DNA of 64,000 bases, taken from an uncultured Pelagibacteraceae bacterium (GTDB lineage: Bacteria > Pseudomonadota > Alphaproteobacteria > Pelagibacterales > Pelagibacteraceae). The position numbers and the translations under genes were made by a program. A model generated the notes under the pieces. That model was given only the letters and a program-made list of their open reading frames with translations. It made no database searches and was not told where the DNA came from. Location: contig CACIPQ010000001.1 in assembly GCA_902588585.1 (NCBI GenBank), positions 1 to 64,000 of the forward strand, given 5' to 3'. Below, in pieces: positions 30,511-44,602 of the stretch. Position 1 is the stretch's first letter, and every line of letters starts with the position of its first letter.

Positions 30511-30513
30511 TCA

Positions 30514-31305
30514 ATGGCTTTGTACGACTGCTTTATGTATTGCGATGAGGATTTATTATTAGATTTAAGATTAAATATTCTAAATAATTATGTAGATTAT
30601 TTCGTTTTGGTCGAAGGGAAAAAGGATCATCAAGGAAAACCAAGAAGCTTAAATTTTGATATAAAAAAGTTTGATAAGTTTAAACACAAAATAAGATATA
30701 TAGTTGCCGATAATTTTCCAAAAAGTGATTACACTTGGGACCTTGAACATTATCAAAGGCATTGTATTTTAAAAGGTGTAGAGGACTCTTCTAAAGATGA
30801 TGTTATTATAATATCTGATGTAGACGAAATACCCAATCCTGAAGCAATAAAAAAGTTTTCTTCCAAAAATAAATATGGAATATTTGTCCAAAAAAATTTT
30901 TATTATAAATTGAACTTGATAGATAAAGGTAATTTTTGGAACGGATCAAAAATTTGTGTAAAAAAATACCTTAAGTCACCAAACTGGTTAAGATATAAAG
31001 TTAAAACAAAGAAATATCCTTTTTATAGAATTGATAAACCTAGGCCTGCACAAATTATTGAGAATGGGGGTTGGCATTTTTCATTTTTGAAAACTCCTGG
31101 CGGCATAGCCAAAAAATTAAATTCATATGCTCATAAAGAATATAATAAACCAGAATTTAAAGATGAAAAGACTATTGGTGAAAAAATTAAAAATAAGAAA
31201 GATTTATTTAACAGAAAAGTAGTTTTGCAGAGAGTAGATATAGATGAAACTTATCCCGGGTACATCTTAAAAAATAAGAATAAATACAAAGAATGGATTT
31301 TATAA
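30514..31305 (+). CDS. Glycosyltransferase family 17-like protein
   Basis: ALYDCFMYCDEDLLLDLRLNILNNYVDYFVLVEGKKDHQGKPR; DVIIISDVDEIPNPEAIKKF. Confidence 0.85.
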   Translation: MALYDCFMYCDEDLLLDLRLNILNNYVDYFVLVEGKKDHQGKPRSLNFDIKKFDKFKHKIRYIVADNFPKSDYTWDLEHYQRHCILKGVEDSSKDDVIIISDVDEIPNPEAIKKFSSKNKYGIFVQKNFYYKLNLIDKGNFWNGSKICVKKYLKSPNWLRYKVKTKKYPFYRIDKPRPAQIIENGGWHFSFLKTPGGIAKKLNSYAHKEYNKPEFKDEKTIGEKIKNKKDLFNRKVVLQRVDIDETYPGYILKNKNKYKEWIL

Positions 31306-31329
31306 ATTAGTTATTTTTTATTAAATGTT

Positions 31330-31407
31330 TGGTGGGCCGTGGAGAATTCGAATCCCCAACCTCTGCGTCCGAAGCGCAGCGCTCTATCCAGTTGAAGCTA
31401 ACGGCCC
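31330..31407 (-). tRNA. tRNA-Arg (anticodon TCG), CCA encoded
   Basis: Minus strand GGGCCGTTAGCTTCAACTGGATAGAGCGCTGCGCTTCGGACGCAGAGGTTGGGGATTCGAATTCTCCACGGCCCACCA. Confidence 0.94.
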
Positions 31408-31436
31408 GTCCGAATATAATACTTTTAAATTATTAA

Positions 31437-32417
31437 ATGAATAAAACAATAACATTTTTTGCTAAAGATCTTGATAAAAAGATAAGATTGGACAAATTTT
31501 TAACAAAAAATCTAAAAACGTTTACCAGATCTCAAATCAAAAAAATTATTCTCTCTAAAAACATTAAAGTTAATAAAAAAACAATTGTTTCTCCTTCAGA
31601 AAAAATAAATGAAAATGATTCAATTGAAGTAAATATTCCAGAACAAAAAACAGATGATATTAAACCAAAAAAAATGAAGATTGATATTGTGTATGAAGAC
31701 AAAGAAATAGTTGTGATAAATAAGCCTAGCGGTCTAGTTGTACACCCTGGGGCCGGTAATAAAGAAGAGACTTTAGTTAATGGCTTACTTTATATTTACA
31801 AAAATAATTTATCAAATTTAAATGGGGAATTTAGACCGGGCATAGTTCACAGGATAGACAAAGATACTAGTGGGATAATAGTGGTAGCAAAAAATAATCA
31901 AGCACACTCTAATTTGTCTGAACAATTTAGTAATCACACTATAAAAAGAAAATATATAGCATTAATTTGGGGAGTGGTTAGGCCTCTTAGCGGAAAGATT
32001 TCAACTCTAATATCAAGGAGCAAAAAGAATAGACAGCTTATGTCTGTAAGTGAACATTCGGGAAAAAAAGCAGTTACTAATTACAAAACTTTAAAAGTTT
32101 ATAATTTAAAAGAAATACCAAAAATTAGTTTGGTAGAATGTGTTTTGGAAACAGGAAGGACGCATCAAATAAGAGTCCATTTATCCTTCAAAGGAAATCC
32201 TTTAATTGGTGATAAAAAGTATGGAAAGAAAAAAACAAAATTTAGAAAAATAAATGATAAATTTGAGAAGATACTTTCTAATTTTGACAGACAAGCTTTG
32301 CATGCAAAAAGTCTAGGCTTGGTTCATCCAACAAAAAACAAATTTCTTAATTTTGAATCAAAATTACCTTATGATTTTAAAAAAATGCTAGACTTTCTTG
32401 ACAAATTTAGTAATTGA
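31437..32417 (+). CDS. rluD: RluA/RluD-family 23S rRNA pseudouridine synthase
   Basis: S4-like N-terminus; VVINKPSGLVVHPGAGN; GIVHRIDKDTSGIIVVAKN; ETGRTHQIRVHL. Confidence 0.93.
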   Translation: MNKTITFFAKDLDKKIRLDKFLTKNLKTFTRSQIKKIILSKNIKVNKKTIVSPSEKINENDSIEVNIPEQKTDDIKPKKMKIDIVYEDKEIVVINKPSGLVVHPGAGNKEETLVNGLLYIYKNNLSNLNGEFRPGIVHRIDKDTSGIIVVAKNNQAHSNLSEQFSNHTIKRKYIALIWGVVRPLSGKISTLISRSKKNRQLMSVSEHSGKKAVTNYKTLKVYNLKEIPKISLVECVLETGRTHQIRVHLSFKGNPLIGDKKYGKKKTKFRKINDKFEKILSNFDRQALHAKSLGLVHPTKNKFLNFESKLPYDFKKMLDFLDKFSN

Positions 32418-32448
32418 AGAATTTTAATTAATAAATATATATACAACC

Positions 32449-35446
<2,998 letters not shown>

Positions 35447-35447
35447 T

Positions 35448-36779
35448 TTATTTTATTGATTTTTTAATTATTTTTATACATTTTAAAATTAGACTTCTAT
35501 CATGTGACTCTGCCATAATCCTAATTTTTGGTTCAGTTCCAGATTTTCTAACTAAAATTCTTCCGTTATATCCCATAAGTTTATTCGCTTTTTTTATTGC
35601 ATTTTTACATTTATTTTTATTAATTATGTTCTTATCTTTCACAAAAATATTCTCCAAAATTTGAGGCAAAGGTTTAAAAACATTTAATAACTTGCTAGCT
35701 TTTTTTCCCTTTCTTAAAGAAAACAAAACTTCTAATGCAACCATCAATCCATCGCCTGTTGTTGCGAATTTACCCAGAATTATATGTCCTGACTGTTCAC
35801 CACCTAGATTAAAGTTAAATTTCTTCATTTTTTCCTTAACATATCTATCTCCTACCTTAGATCTAAAAAATCTTATTTTTTCATTCTTTAAAAATTTTTC
35901 TAAACCATAATTAGACATTAAGGTTCCAATTACGCCGCCTCTTAAAATTTTTTTTGATTTCCATCTGTGAGCAAGCATAGCAATAATCTGATCTCCATCT
36001 ACAATTTTGCCCTTTTCATCGCACATAATAATTCTGTCAGCATCTCCATCGAAAGCAATTCCAACATGGGCATTAAATTTTTTGACTACCGACTTGATTT
36101 TAGCTGGGTAAGTTGAACCACATTTTTCATTAATGTTAAAGCCATTGGGCTTTACACCAATAGAAATAACTTTTGCCCCAAGTTCTTTTAATAGTTTTGG
36201 AGCAGCTTTATAACAGGCTCCGTTAGCACAATCTAAAACTATTTTTGTTCCTCTCAAGTGAAAATTTTTTGGAAAATTATTTTTTAATATTTTGATATAT
36301 CTATCGTTTCCATCTTCTAATCGTTTAACTCTGCCCAGTAATTTAGGATTGGTAAGTTGTTTGGTATTTTTAGCATCTATTAATTTTTCAATCTTCTTTT
36401 CTATTTGATCTGATAACTTCATTCCGTCTGGACCAAACAATTTAAGACCATTGTCGTGATAAGGGTTGTGGGATGCAGTAATCATAATTCCCATATTTGC
36501 TTTCATTGATTTTGTTAGCATTGCTAGTCCATTGGTTGGTAAAGGACCTAATGTAAAAACATGCATACCGCCTGAAACCAAACCCGATACCAAAGCAGGT
36601 TCCAAAGTATATCCAGACAACCTTGTATCTTTTGCAATGATTGCAATCTGTTTAGATTTTTTTTGATTTTTAAAATAAGTACCAGATGCTAAACCAAATT
36701 TAAAAAACTTCTCTCCGGTAATATTGCCTTGATTAACAGTTCCTCTGATGCCATCTGTACCAAAATATTTATTTTTCAT
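35448..36779 (-). CDS. glmM: Phosphoglucosamine mutase
   Basis: KYFGTDGIRGTVNQG; GIMITASHNPYHDNGLKLFGPDG; GIAFDGDADRIIMCDEKG. Confidence 0.97.
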   Translation of the reverse strand: MKNKYFGTDGIRGTVNQGNITGEKFFKFGLASGTYFKNQKKSKQIAIIAKDTRLSGYTLEPALVSGLVSGGMHVFTLGPLPTNGLAMLTKSMKANMGIMITASHNPYHDNGLKLFGPDGMKLSDQIEKKIEKLIDAKNTKQLTNPKLLGRVKRLEDGNDRYIKILKNNFPKNFHLRGTKIVLDCANGACYKAAPKLLKELGAKVISIGVKPNGFNINEKCGSTYPAKIKSVVKKFNAHVGIAFDGDADRIIMCDEKGKIVDGDQIIAMLAHRWKSKKILRGGVIGTLMSNYGLEKFLKNEKIRFFRSKVGDRYVKEKMKKFNFNLGGEQSGHIILGKFATTGDGLMVALEVLFSLRKGKKASKLLNVFKPLPQILENIFVKDKNIINKNKCKNAIKKANKLMGYNGRILVRKSGTEPKIRIMAESHDRSLILKCIKIIKKSIK

Positions 36780-37840
36780 TAATTTAATAATATTTTTTCA
36801 AATACCATAATTCCTTGCTTCACTTCTTTTACATTGTGTACTCTGAAGATCTGCACGCCTTGTGATAATAAAAAAAGAACTGAAGCTAATGTTCCTCCTG
36901 TTCTGTCTTTGCTATCGTACTCTCCGGATATTTGATTAATAAATCTTTTTCTTGAAGTTCCAATCAAAATAGGAAAGCCAAGACTATGAAACAAAGATAT
37001 CTTTGAAATTAAAGTCAAATTATGTTTCAAAGTTTTACCAAAACCAATGCCCGGATCCACAATAATTTTATTGTTTTTAAACTTTTGTTTTATGCTGTTT
37101 TCAAAAAAATCATAAATATCTAACAAAACATTTTTATACTGCGGATTGTTTTGCATAGTATTAGGGGTTCCCTGCATATGGTGTAAAACTTTTGAAACTT
37201 TAGAATTTTTTAACTTTAATAATGAAAATCTATCATAATTAAATCCTGAAACATCGTTTATTAAATCTACACCATGTTTTAAACTTTTAACCATTATATC
37301 AGATTTTCGTGTATCTACAGATAAACAGACTGATTTATATTTTTTTTTGAAATTTTTTAAAACATTTTGAATTCTTTTCCACTCATTTTTTGAAGATATG
37401 GTTTTAGAGCCCGGACGTGTTGACTCACCACCCACATCAATAATTGTTGCTCCAGATTCAATCATATTTGAAATCTGTTTTAACGCTCTACTCTTACTAT
37501 TGAATTTGCCTCCATCAGAAAAGCTATCAGGGGTTAAATTGAGGATGCCCATAATAGAGGGTTCAGAAAAATTAACATTTTTTAAAAAATTTTTTCTCTT
37601 TAAAATGATTTTTTTTATATCTTTTTTAACAATTTTTTTTATATTTTTTTTAAGTTTATTAATGTTTTTAAAGTGAATTAAATCGCTTTTTACTCTATTT
37701 TTTTCTCTAGTAAAAATTTCAATTTTATCAAAGGCTAGATCTTTTTTACCATTTAAAGGAAGAGCTTTCTTAGATTGCAAAAGAATTCTTGCGACTCTTC
37801 CATGATAAAAATTACACGCCCTCGTGTAATACTTTCTCAT
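36779..37840 (-). CDS. folP: Dihydropteroate synthase with N-terminal extension
   Basis: IMGILNLTPDSFSDGGKF; GATIIDVGGESTRPGS; DPGIGFGKT; ~95 aa precede the core. Confidence 0.93.
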   Translation of the reverse strand: MRKYYTRACNFYHGRVARILLQSKKALPLNGKKDLAFDKIEIFTREKNRVKSDLIHFKNINKLKKNIKKIVKKDIKKIILKRKNFLKNVNFSEPSIMGILNLTPDSFSDGGKFNSKSRALKQISNMIESGATIIDVGGESTRPGSKTISSKNEWKRIQNVLKNFKKKYKSVCLSVDTRKSDIMVKSLKHGVDLINDVSGFNYDRFSLLKLKNSKVSKVLHHMQGTPNTMQNNPQYKNVLLDIYDFFENSIKQKFKNNKIIVDPGIGFGKTLKHNLTLISKISLFHSLGFPILIGTSRKRFINQISGEYDSKDRTGGTLASVLFLLSQGVQIFRVHNVKEVKQGIMVFEKILLN

Positions 37841-37850
37841 GATTTCTTTA

Positions 37851-39749
37851 TTATAGTGCTGGTTTTGGTTTTAAACCAATAGAATCTATAGCTGAAGAAG
37901 CCTTATCGTCAGCTGCTTCTTCTTCTTTTCTTGACAGCTTAGTGGGTTGAATATTTTTTAAAATTAAATCTCTAATTTCATCACCAGTTAAAGTTTCATA
38001 TACAAGCAATGCTTTTGCAAGTTTGTGAAGATCGTCTATTTTTTCAGTTAAAACCTGTTTTGCTCTATCGTAACTAGTATTAATAATTTTTTTAACTTCA
38101 AAATCTACTTTTTTGGCAGTGTCTTCTGACATGTGTTGTTGTCTTGTTATCTGTCTACCAAGAAACACTTCGTCTTCGTTCTCTCCATACGCTACTGGCC
38201 CAAGATCTTTGCTCATACCGTATCTGGTCACCATATTTTTTGCCATTTTAGTCGCCATATCAATATCAGATGATGCTCCGGAAGTTACTTTATCATGTCC
38301 AAAGATTATCTCTTCGGCAATTCTACCTCCCATTGCTACAGCAATATCTGAGTACATTTTTTCCCTTGTAACTGATAGCTGATCTCTTTCAGGTAATCTC
38401 ATTACCATACCTAATGCTCTACCCCTTGGTATAATAGTAGCTTTATGAATTGGATCAGATGCTTTTTCGTTTAAAGCAACTATAGCATGACCTCCTTCAT
38501 GATAGGCTGTTAATTTTTTCTCTTCTTCAGTCATTACCATTGATCTTCTTTCAGCTCCCATCATTACTTTGTCTTTTGCTTCCTCAACATCAGACATTGT
38601 AACAACTCTTTTATTTTTTCTAGCAGCCAATAAAGCTGATTCATTTACAAGATTAGCAAGATCAGCTCCAGAAAATCCTGGTGTTCCTCTTGCTATAGTT
38701 CTTAGCTTAACATCTGGTCCTGTGCTAATTTTTTTAATATGCACTTTAAGAATTGCTTCTCTTCCTAGAATATCTGGATTTGGAACAACAACTTGTCTGT
38801 CAAATCTTCCTGGTCTCAAAAGAGCTGGATCTAAAACGTCAGGTCTGTTTGTGGCTGCTATTAAAATAATACCCTCATTAGTGTCAAAACCATCCATTTC
38901 GACCAAAAGCTGATTTAAAGTTTGCTCTCTTTCATCATTACCACCACCTAAGCCTGCACCTCTACTTCTTCCAACAGCATCTATCTCATCTATAAAAATT
39001 ATGCACGGAGCATGTTTTTTTCCTTGTTCAAACATATCTCTGACTCTTGATGCACCAACACCAACAAACATTTCAACAAAGTCTGAACCTGAAATTGTAA
39101 AGAATGGAACGTTGGCTTCTCCTGCAATAGCTTTTGCTAGAAGTGTTTTTCCTGTTCCTGGAGGTCCAATTAATAAAGCACCTTTTGGTATCTTGCCACC
39201 TAATCTTCTAAATTTTTTTGGATCTTTTAAAAAATCAACAATCTCTTCAACTTCTTCTTTGGCTTCTTCAATTCCAGCCACATCATTGAATGTAACTTTT
39301 CCTTGAGCCTCACTAAGTAGTTTTGCTTTCGATCTTCCAAATCCCATTGCTCCGCCTCTGCCTCCTTGCATTTGGCGCATAAAAAATATCCATACTCCTA
39401 TTAAGAGCAACATTGGAAACCAAGATAAAAGCACTCCTAAAAGAGATGGCATTTTATCTTCTACTGGTGATGCAACGATACTAACGTTTTTTTCTGAAAG
39501 TTTGCTTACTAAGTCAGGATAGTTTGGTGAGTATGTTGTGAACTTAGAGCCATCAGATAAAATACCTTTAATATTATTTCCCTGAATCTCAACTTCAACA
39601 ACTCTTCCTGTATCAACTTCTTCTAAAAATTTTGAAAAAGCAATTTCATTATTTACCGAATTTGATTTATTTGGGTTTTGAAAAAGATTAAAAAGTCCTA
39701 CTGACAATAAGACTATTAAACCCCACATTAATAAATTTCTAAAGTTCAT
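37851..39749 (-). CDS. ftsH: ATP-dependent zinc metalloprotease FtsH
   Basis: [58 protein letters not shown]. Confidence 0.98.
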   Translation of the reverse strand: MNFRNLLMWGLIVLLSVGLFNLFQNPNKSNSVNNEIAFSKFLEEVDTGRVVEVEIQGNNIKGILSDGSKFTTYSPNYPDLVSKLSEKNVSIVASPVEDKMPSLLGVLLSWFPMLLLIGVWIFFMRQMQGGRGGAMGFGRSKAKLLSEAQGKVTFNDVAGIEEAKEEVEEIVDFLKDPKKFRRLGGKIPKGALLIGPPGTGKTLLAKAIAGEANVPFFTISGSDFVEMFVGVGASRVRDMFEQGKKHAPCIIFIDEIDAVGRSRGAGLGGGNDEREQTLNQLLVEMDGFDTNEGIILIAATNRPDVLDPALLRPGRFDRQVVVPNPDILGREAILKVHIKKISTGPDVKLRTIARGTPGFSGADLANLVNESALLAARKNKRVVTMSDVEEAKDKVMMGAERRSMVMTEEEKKLTAYHEGGHAIVALNEKASDPIHKATIIPRGRALGMVMRLPERDQLSVTREKMYSDIAVAMGGRIAEEIIFGHDKVTSGASSDIDMATKMAKNMVTRYGMSKDLGPVAYGENEDEVFLGRQITRQQHMSEDTAKKVDFEVKKIINTSYDRAKQVLTEKIDDLHKLAKALLVYETLTGDEIRDLILKNIQPTKLSRKEEEAADDKASSAIDSIGLKPKPAL

Positions 39750-39866
39750 CTTTTATATATAAATAAGTATTTTTTATAATTAAACAAGTACATACACGAG
39801 TTAATTTAACATTAAAATATGACAAATTGTAGTAGTTTAGTCAAAATCTCCTTGATTTTGTAATTA

Positions 39867-40865
39867 TTAAAATTCTTTCGACACATGAAGGAAGCTTTGT
39901 TTCCTCTCAAAAATACATCCTCCTAATGTGCATTTTCTCAAATTTTTGTTCTCAAAACCGCTTATTAAATTTAGTACTTTTTTCGACTTTGGAGGATAAT
40001 AGGAATTTGACCTCTTCTTTACAATATCGTTTATAATTCGAAATCTGATTTCCTGAGGTTCTTTACTAAACTGTGTTAGGTTTAAAATAGTTAATTTTTT
40101 TTCGAACTTAACAAATTTTTTTATAGACCTTGCAACATAAAAATCTATGGCTTCTTTAGTAGATGCAATGTTTTTTATTGAACGAATAATTTTTTCAAGA
40201 TCTATACCCTTATTAATAAGATTCCTTTTTAAAGTTCTGATGTTCGTCCTTAAAAATTTCTTATTTTTGTTACTTGGATCTTTAAATATCTTACCAAAAT
40301 TTTTTTTAGCAATAGAAATAAGTTGTGTTTTTTTGAATTCAAGAAGTGGTCTAATTAAGCTAATTCCGCTTTTAAGAATAGTCATTTCTTTCATTGAAGA
40401 AAGGCCTTCTACTCCACTGCCTCTAGAAAGTCTTATTAAAAATGTTTCTATTTGATCATCTTGATGATGAGCTACAAGCAATGATTTTGCTTTTTTTTTC
40501 TCACAAAAATCTTCTAATAATTGATACCTAACATCTCGGGCTTTTTTTTGAATATTGTTTGTAATTTTTTTTTTATTTCTTAAAATTTCAAGATTAATGT
40601 CGTGTTTAGATAAAAGTTTTTTTACTTGTAACGCCTCTTTATTAGAATTTTTTCTTATACCATGATCTACCATTGCAAAAAAAAACTTGTATTTTTTCTC
40701 TTTACCAATAGCTTTGGTTAAAGCAGTAAGTGCTAAACTATCTGGTCCACCAGAAACCCCTACTACAAAAGAATTGTTTTTTTTATATTTGTTTAAAACT
40801 AATTTAACTTTAGGATATATATTTGCATCTTTAAGTCTTGCTACATTTAAATTTTTTGTTCTCAT
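39867..40865 (-). CDS. tilS: tRNA(Ile)-lysidine synthase
   Basis: VVGVSGGPDSLALTAL; ARDVRYQLLEDFC; AHHQDDQIETFLIRLSRGSGVEGLSSM. Confidence 0.95.
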   Translation of the reverse strand: MRTKNLNVARLKDANIYPKVKLVLNKYKKNNSFVVGVSGGPDSLALTALTKAIGKEKKYKFFFAMVDHGIRKNSNKEALQVKKLLSKHDINLEILRNKKKITNNIQKKARDVRYQLLEDFCEKKKAKSLLVAHHQDDQIETFLIRLSRGSGVEGLSSMKEMTILKSGISLIRPLLEFKKTQLISIAKKNFGKIFKDPSNKNKKFLRTNIRTLKRNLINKGIDLEKIIRSIKNIASTKEAIDFYVARSIKKFVKFEKKLTILNLTQFSKEPQEIRFRIINDIVKKRSNSYYPPKSKKVLNLISGFENKNLRKCTLGGCIFERKQSFLHVSKEF

Positions 40866-41799
40866 ATTCTGCTTTTTGTAACACAGACTTGCTTGCTTTT
40901 GGATATTGTTTTTTCACACCCTGAATCATTAAACATCCCTGGTCTTTCTCTCCTAATTGGACCAAAGTACTTCCAAGTTTTAATAAATTAATTGGTGCTT
41001 TTTTACTTTTGGGATAATTTTGATAACCATCTAAATATGCTGCAGCAGCATCTTGATAAAGTTGTCTAACTCTAAATGTTTCTCCATACCAATATTGGGC
41101 ACTACCAGCGAGCGCATTACTTTTGTTTTTATCAATAAATTCTCTCAGCGCATATTCTGCTGTTTCATAATCTCCAACTTTGATGAAACTTACTGCAAAG
41201 TCATATTGTTCTTTTGGAGGTTTGTTTGGCAACAAAGATTTTGATGGAGCAGCTTTTTCTGTTACGACCAATGCAGCTGACTCGACTGATTGTGTTTTTT
41301 GAACTTCTTTTGTTTGAGTAAGATCACTATCAGATATTCTTCCAAGATCTTGGGGAAGATCGGTTCCAGGAAGATTTTTTTTCTTTGCAACCGAATCTTG
41401 ATTAACTGCTAGATTTCCACTTTCCAAATCACTGAATCTCAGTTGATTATCTGATTGCATTTTTGTAATTCTTTTTGATAATTTATCCATTTTAAAATTT
41501 ACTTCTTCAAATCTATTTGTGAGGTCTTGAAATTGACTTTCAATTTCGTTTAGTTTTAACAGGTGTCGAGTTAGAATATCTTCGTTTAAACCGCTTGATG
41601 AAGATGTTGTTGAAGAAGTGATTTGGGATTTTTTGTATACAGCCTTCTCAAGTGTTTTTAGATCTTTCCTTAATTGTTGAATTTCGCCAGAGATTTTTTC
41701 AGGGCTTTCTTCTTCAGCCCTGACTAAATTTGAAAAAAGCAATAGAGTAACAAACAGAAAAAAAACTGCCTTTAAAAATTTGTTTGTTTTTAGAATCAT
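40831..41799 (-). CDS. ybgF: Tol-Pal accessory protein YbgF/CpoB-like
   Basis: Signal peptide, coiled coil, C-terminal TPRs (YDFAVSFIKVGDYETAEYALREFIDKN...SAQYWYGETFRVRQLYQDAAAAYL); adjacent to pal. Confidence 0.88.
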   Translation of the reverse strand: MILKTNKFLKAVFFLFVTLLLFSNLVRAEEESPEKISGEIQQLRKDLKTLEKAVYKKSQITSSTTSSSSGLNEDILTRHLLKLNEIESQFQDLTNRFEEVNFKMDKLSKRITKMQSDNQLRFSDLESGNLAVNQDSVAKKKNLPGTDLPQDLGRISDSDLTQTKEVQKTQSVESAALVVTEKAAPSKSLLPNKPPKEQYDFAVSFIKVGDYETAEYALREFIDKNKSNALAGSAQYWYGETFRVRQLYQDAAAAYLDGYQNYPKSKKAPINLLKLGSTLVQLGEKDQGCLMIQGVKKQYPKASKSVLQKAEYENKKFKCSKT

Positions 41800-41831
41800 T
41801 TATATTTTCTAAATATACAAAATGGCAAAAA

Positions 41832-41866
41832 AAAGACCCCTGATTTTTTAAAAAACAGGGGTCTTT
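41832..41866 (-). terminator. Rho-independent terminator after pal
   Basis: Minus-strand AAAGACCCCTG...CAGGGGTCTTT hairpin followed by T-run (TCTTTTTTTT). Confidence 0.85.
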
Positions 41867-41885
41867 ATAATAACTAAATAACGTT

Positions 41886-42362
41886 CTAATTTGCTTTTAC
41901 AGTAACTGATCTTCTGTTTTGAGACCAAGCTAATGGTGAGTTAGCCGGATTTACCGGTCTTTCTTTACCGTAACTTATTACTGCGATTCTTTTTCCAGAA
42001 ACTCCATATGTCATCAAATAATCTTTTGCTGCATTGGCTCTTCTTTCGCCTAGAGCTAAGTTGTACTCTCTTGTACCTCTCTCATCGGCATGACCTTCAA
42101 TCGTAACTGTTACGTTTTTATTTTTTCTCATCCAGGTTGCTTGTTTTCTCAAAGTATCTCTAGAAGCTGTAGTTAACTTTGATTTATTTGTAGCAAAAAA
42201 CACTCTGTCCGGAACACCCTTCGCTAAATATTTAACGGTTTCTGTTCCTGTATAAACATCATCAACTGTGTCTACTGATTTTTTTGCAGTAGAACATGCT
42301 GAGATTAACAGCGTGCTGAATAAAACTATAAAAAGGTTCTTTATGGCTTTATTAAATCTCAT
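41886..42362 (-). CDS. pal: Peptidoglycan-associated lipoprotein
   Basis: Lipobox LLISACS; VTIEGHADERGTREYNLALGERRANAAKDYL. Confidence 0.96.
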   Translation of the reverse strand: MRFNKAIKNLFIVLFSTLLISACSTAKKSVDTVDDVYTGTETVKYLAKGVPDRVFFATNKSKLTTASRDTLRKQATWMRKNKNVTVTIEGHADERGTREYNLALGERRANAAKDYLMTYGVSGKRIAVISYGKERPVNPANSPLAWSQNRRSVTVKAN

Positions 42363-42447
42363 TATTATCTCCTAAATATATTTAAGGTGTTATCAATATT
42401 TCAAATTTATATGAATCTTTCAAGTATAAATTGTAGTAGAAAAATCA

Positions 42448-43785
42448 CTACTTTGACAGTAATGAGGACCAAGATGGGTCCGATGCGTCAGTCTCTGTTT
42501 TAAGCCGTCTTTCATTATAGCCGGTTATATCAATTGACCACAATTTTGCAGAAAAACCCTTTCCTTTGCTGTCAGACTTTGTCTCTCTATAGAATATTAA
42601 AACTCTTCCGTTTGGAGACCAAGAAGGTGCTTCTTGATAAAAGTTCTCTGTAAGCAATCTTTCTCCACTACCATCTGATCTCATAACCCCAATATAGAAT
42701 CTTCCTTTTCTAACTTTAGTAAAAGCAATTAAATCTCCTCTTGGCGACCAAACTGGAGTTCCGTAAAGTCCAGCACCATGTGTAATTCTTTTTACCTGTG
42801 TCCCATCACTTCTCATAACATATATTTGTTGAAGTCCACTTCTGTCAGAATTAAAAGTAATATATTTACCATCTGGCGAATAAGAAGGTGAAGTATCAAT
42901 TGAAGGGTGTTTTGTTATTTGTTCTACAACTCTATTTTCTAAATCCATAGAATAAATATCTGAATTACCGTCTTTAGCAAAACTCATGATTATCTTCTTT
43001 CCATCAGGAGAAAATCTTGGTGCGAACGTCATGCCTGGAAAAGCCCCAACCACTTCCTGTATACCGGTTTCAATATCTAACAAATAAACTCTAGGCATAT
43101 TTTTGAAATATGACAGATAGGTGACAAGTTGATTGGTTGGATTAAATCTTGGTGTTAAAACAAGTTCGTTACCAAGTGTTAAATACTTAGTGTTAAAACC
43201 ATCTTGATCCATTATTGCTAATTTTTTAATACGTTGATTTTTTGGACCTGTTTCTGAAACATATGCTATTCTAGTATCAAAATATCCGGACTCTCCAGTT
43301 AATCGTTCATAAATTTTATCTGAAATTATATGCGCAACTCTTCTCCAGTTGTTTGGTGTTGTTGTAAATGATAAAGCAACCATTTCTTTTGCGGCTGTTA
43401 AATCCCATAATCTAAATTCTACTTTTAATTTTTTATCTTTAATTAAAATCTTTCCGGTAACTAAGGCTTGTGCTTTGATTAATCTCCAATCTTCAAATCG
43501 AGGTTTTAAATGAGCTATGTCTGGTTTTTGAACAAATGCATCTTTTTTCAAAGGATTAAACAACCCTGTTGATTTGAAGTTTCTCTCAACTATCTTTGAA
43601 ATTTCTCCACCCAATTTTACTGTTTCAAATATAGAAAGCTTTTCTGATTTAGGATCAACGTGCAAAGGCGAAACAGCAATAGGTAAAGGATCTAGATTTC
43701 CTCTCGTGATATCTACGGTAATTAACCCGTATGCATTTTTATAGCTAAATAAAAACAAAGATAGAATAAGAAGTATTTTTTTCAT
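42448..43785 (-). CDS. tolB: Tol-Pal system protein TolB
   Basis: WD40-like PD repeats: [46 protein letters not shown]. Confidence 0.96.
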   Translation of the reverse strand: MKKILLILSLFLFSYKNAYGLITVDITRGNLDPLPIAVSPLHVDPKSEKLSIFETVKLGGEISKIVERNFKSTGLFNPLKKDAFVQKPDIAHLKPRFEDWRLIKAQALVTGKILIKDKKLKVEFRLWDLTAAKEMVALSFTTTPNNWRRVAHIISDKIYERLTGESGYFDTRIAYVSETGPKNQRIKKLAIMDQDGFNTKYLTLGNELVLTPRFNPTNQLVTYLSYFKNMPRVYLLDIETGIQEVVGAFPGMTFAPRFSPDGKKIIMSFAKDGNSDIYSMDLENRVVEQITKHPSIDTSPSYSPDGKYITFNSDRSGLQQIYVMRSDGTQVKRITHGAGLYGTPVWSPRGDLIAFTKVRKGRFYIGVMRSDGSGERLLTENFYQEAPSWSPNGRVLIFYRETKSDSKGKGFSAKLWSIDITGYNERRLKTETDASDPSWSSLLSK

Positions 43786-43789
43786 AAAT

Positions 43790-44596
43790 TTAACCTTTTA
43801 GCATTTCTGTTGGATCAAAATTTAACTGTAGTTCTTTCCATCTTTCGTACCCTGTTGGAGGAACTTTTAATGGCTGGCAAATTCTAACTGCTCTTAAAGC
43901 GCTTTCGGCTAAAATTTTATAAAAGCTTTGACCAGGTGTATTCATTCTTGCATGATCTAAAATTTCAGATTTAAGTATTCTTCCATCAGGTTTTAACTTA
44001 AGTTTAATTCTTACAAGTAAATCTTTATCGTAAGGCAAACCTAAAGGTACACTCCAACAACCGAAAATTTGAGCTCTTAAAGCATCTTCTTCAGATAAAG
44101 ATAGGCCTTGAGCAAAGGAATTTTTGACACTGCTTTGAGTTAATTCGTCCTTTTTTCTTTGTGTTTCAGCCTGCTCTTCTTTTGCCTTATCAATTAAAGC
44201 TGCAATTTCATTAGTATCAAATAATTCTTCTTTTTCAAATTCTGAGGCTTGTCTAATTTTAGGTTTAATTTCTTCAGGATTTTGTTTTTTCTTTATTAAC
44301 TCTTTTATTTCCTCTTTATCTTCTGGCATGGGAATTCTATCAGGTTTTTCCTTTGCCTTTGATGCTGGAGGAGCTTGCTCGGAAACAACACGTTTTTTCT
44401 CTTCTTTAACCTTCTCAATTATCTTTCTAGCTTTTGGAGCAAAGGGTATGTAGGTTTTATCTTTAATCTCAATAAGTTCCACAGAAACTATAGGGGGCAA
44501 ATCTATTGGCTCTCTCATCATAAAAGGCAGTGTTAGCATAGTAAGATATATAATAAGTGTATGAAAGAAAAATGAAAATAATAAGCCTCTGCTCAT
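43790..44596 (-). CDS. tolA: TolA-like protein
   Basis: N-terminal TM, charged coil, C-terminal domain; located between tolR and tolB. Confidence 0.8.
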   Translation of the reverse strand: MSRGLLFSFFFHTLIIYLTMLTLPFMMREPIDLPPIVSVELIEIKDKTYIPFAPKARKIIEKVKEEKKRVVSEQAPPASKAKEKPDRIPMPEDKEEIKELIKKKQNPEEIKPKIRQASEFEKEELFDTNEIAALIDKAKEEQAETQRKKDELTQSSVKNSFAQGLSLSEEDALRAQIFGCWSVPLGLPYDKDLLVRIKLKLKPDGRILKSEILDHARMNTPGQSFYKILAESALRAVRICQPLKVPPTGYERWKELQLNFDPTEMLKG

Positions 44597-44602
44597 AAAG
44601 TT

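Noticed and set aside
31330-31407. att-like duplication for tRNA-Arg, by analogy with tRNA-Leu
   Set aside because: By eye I found no second copy of TTTGGTGGGCCGTGG in the window.
39842-39860. Inverted repeat CAAAATC-TCCTT-GATTTTG downstream of ftsH/upstream of the tilS end
   Set aside because: Short AT-rich stem with no T-run on the relevant strand; not convincing as terminator or regulator.
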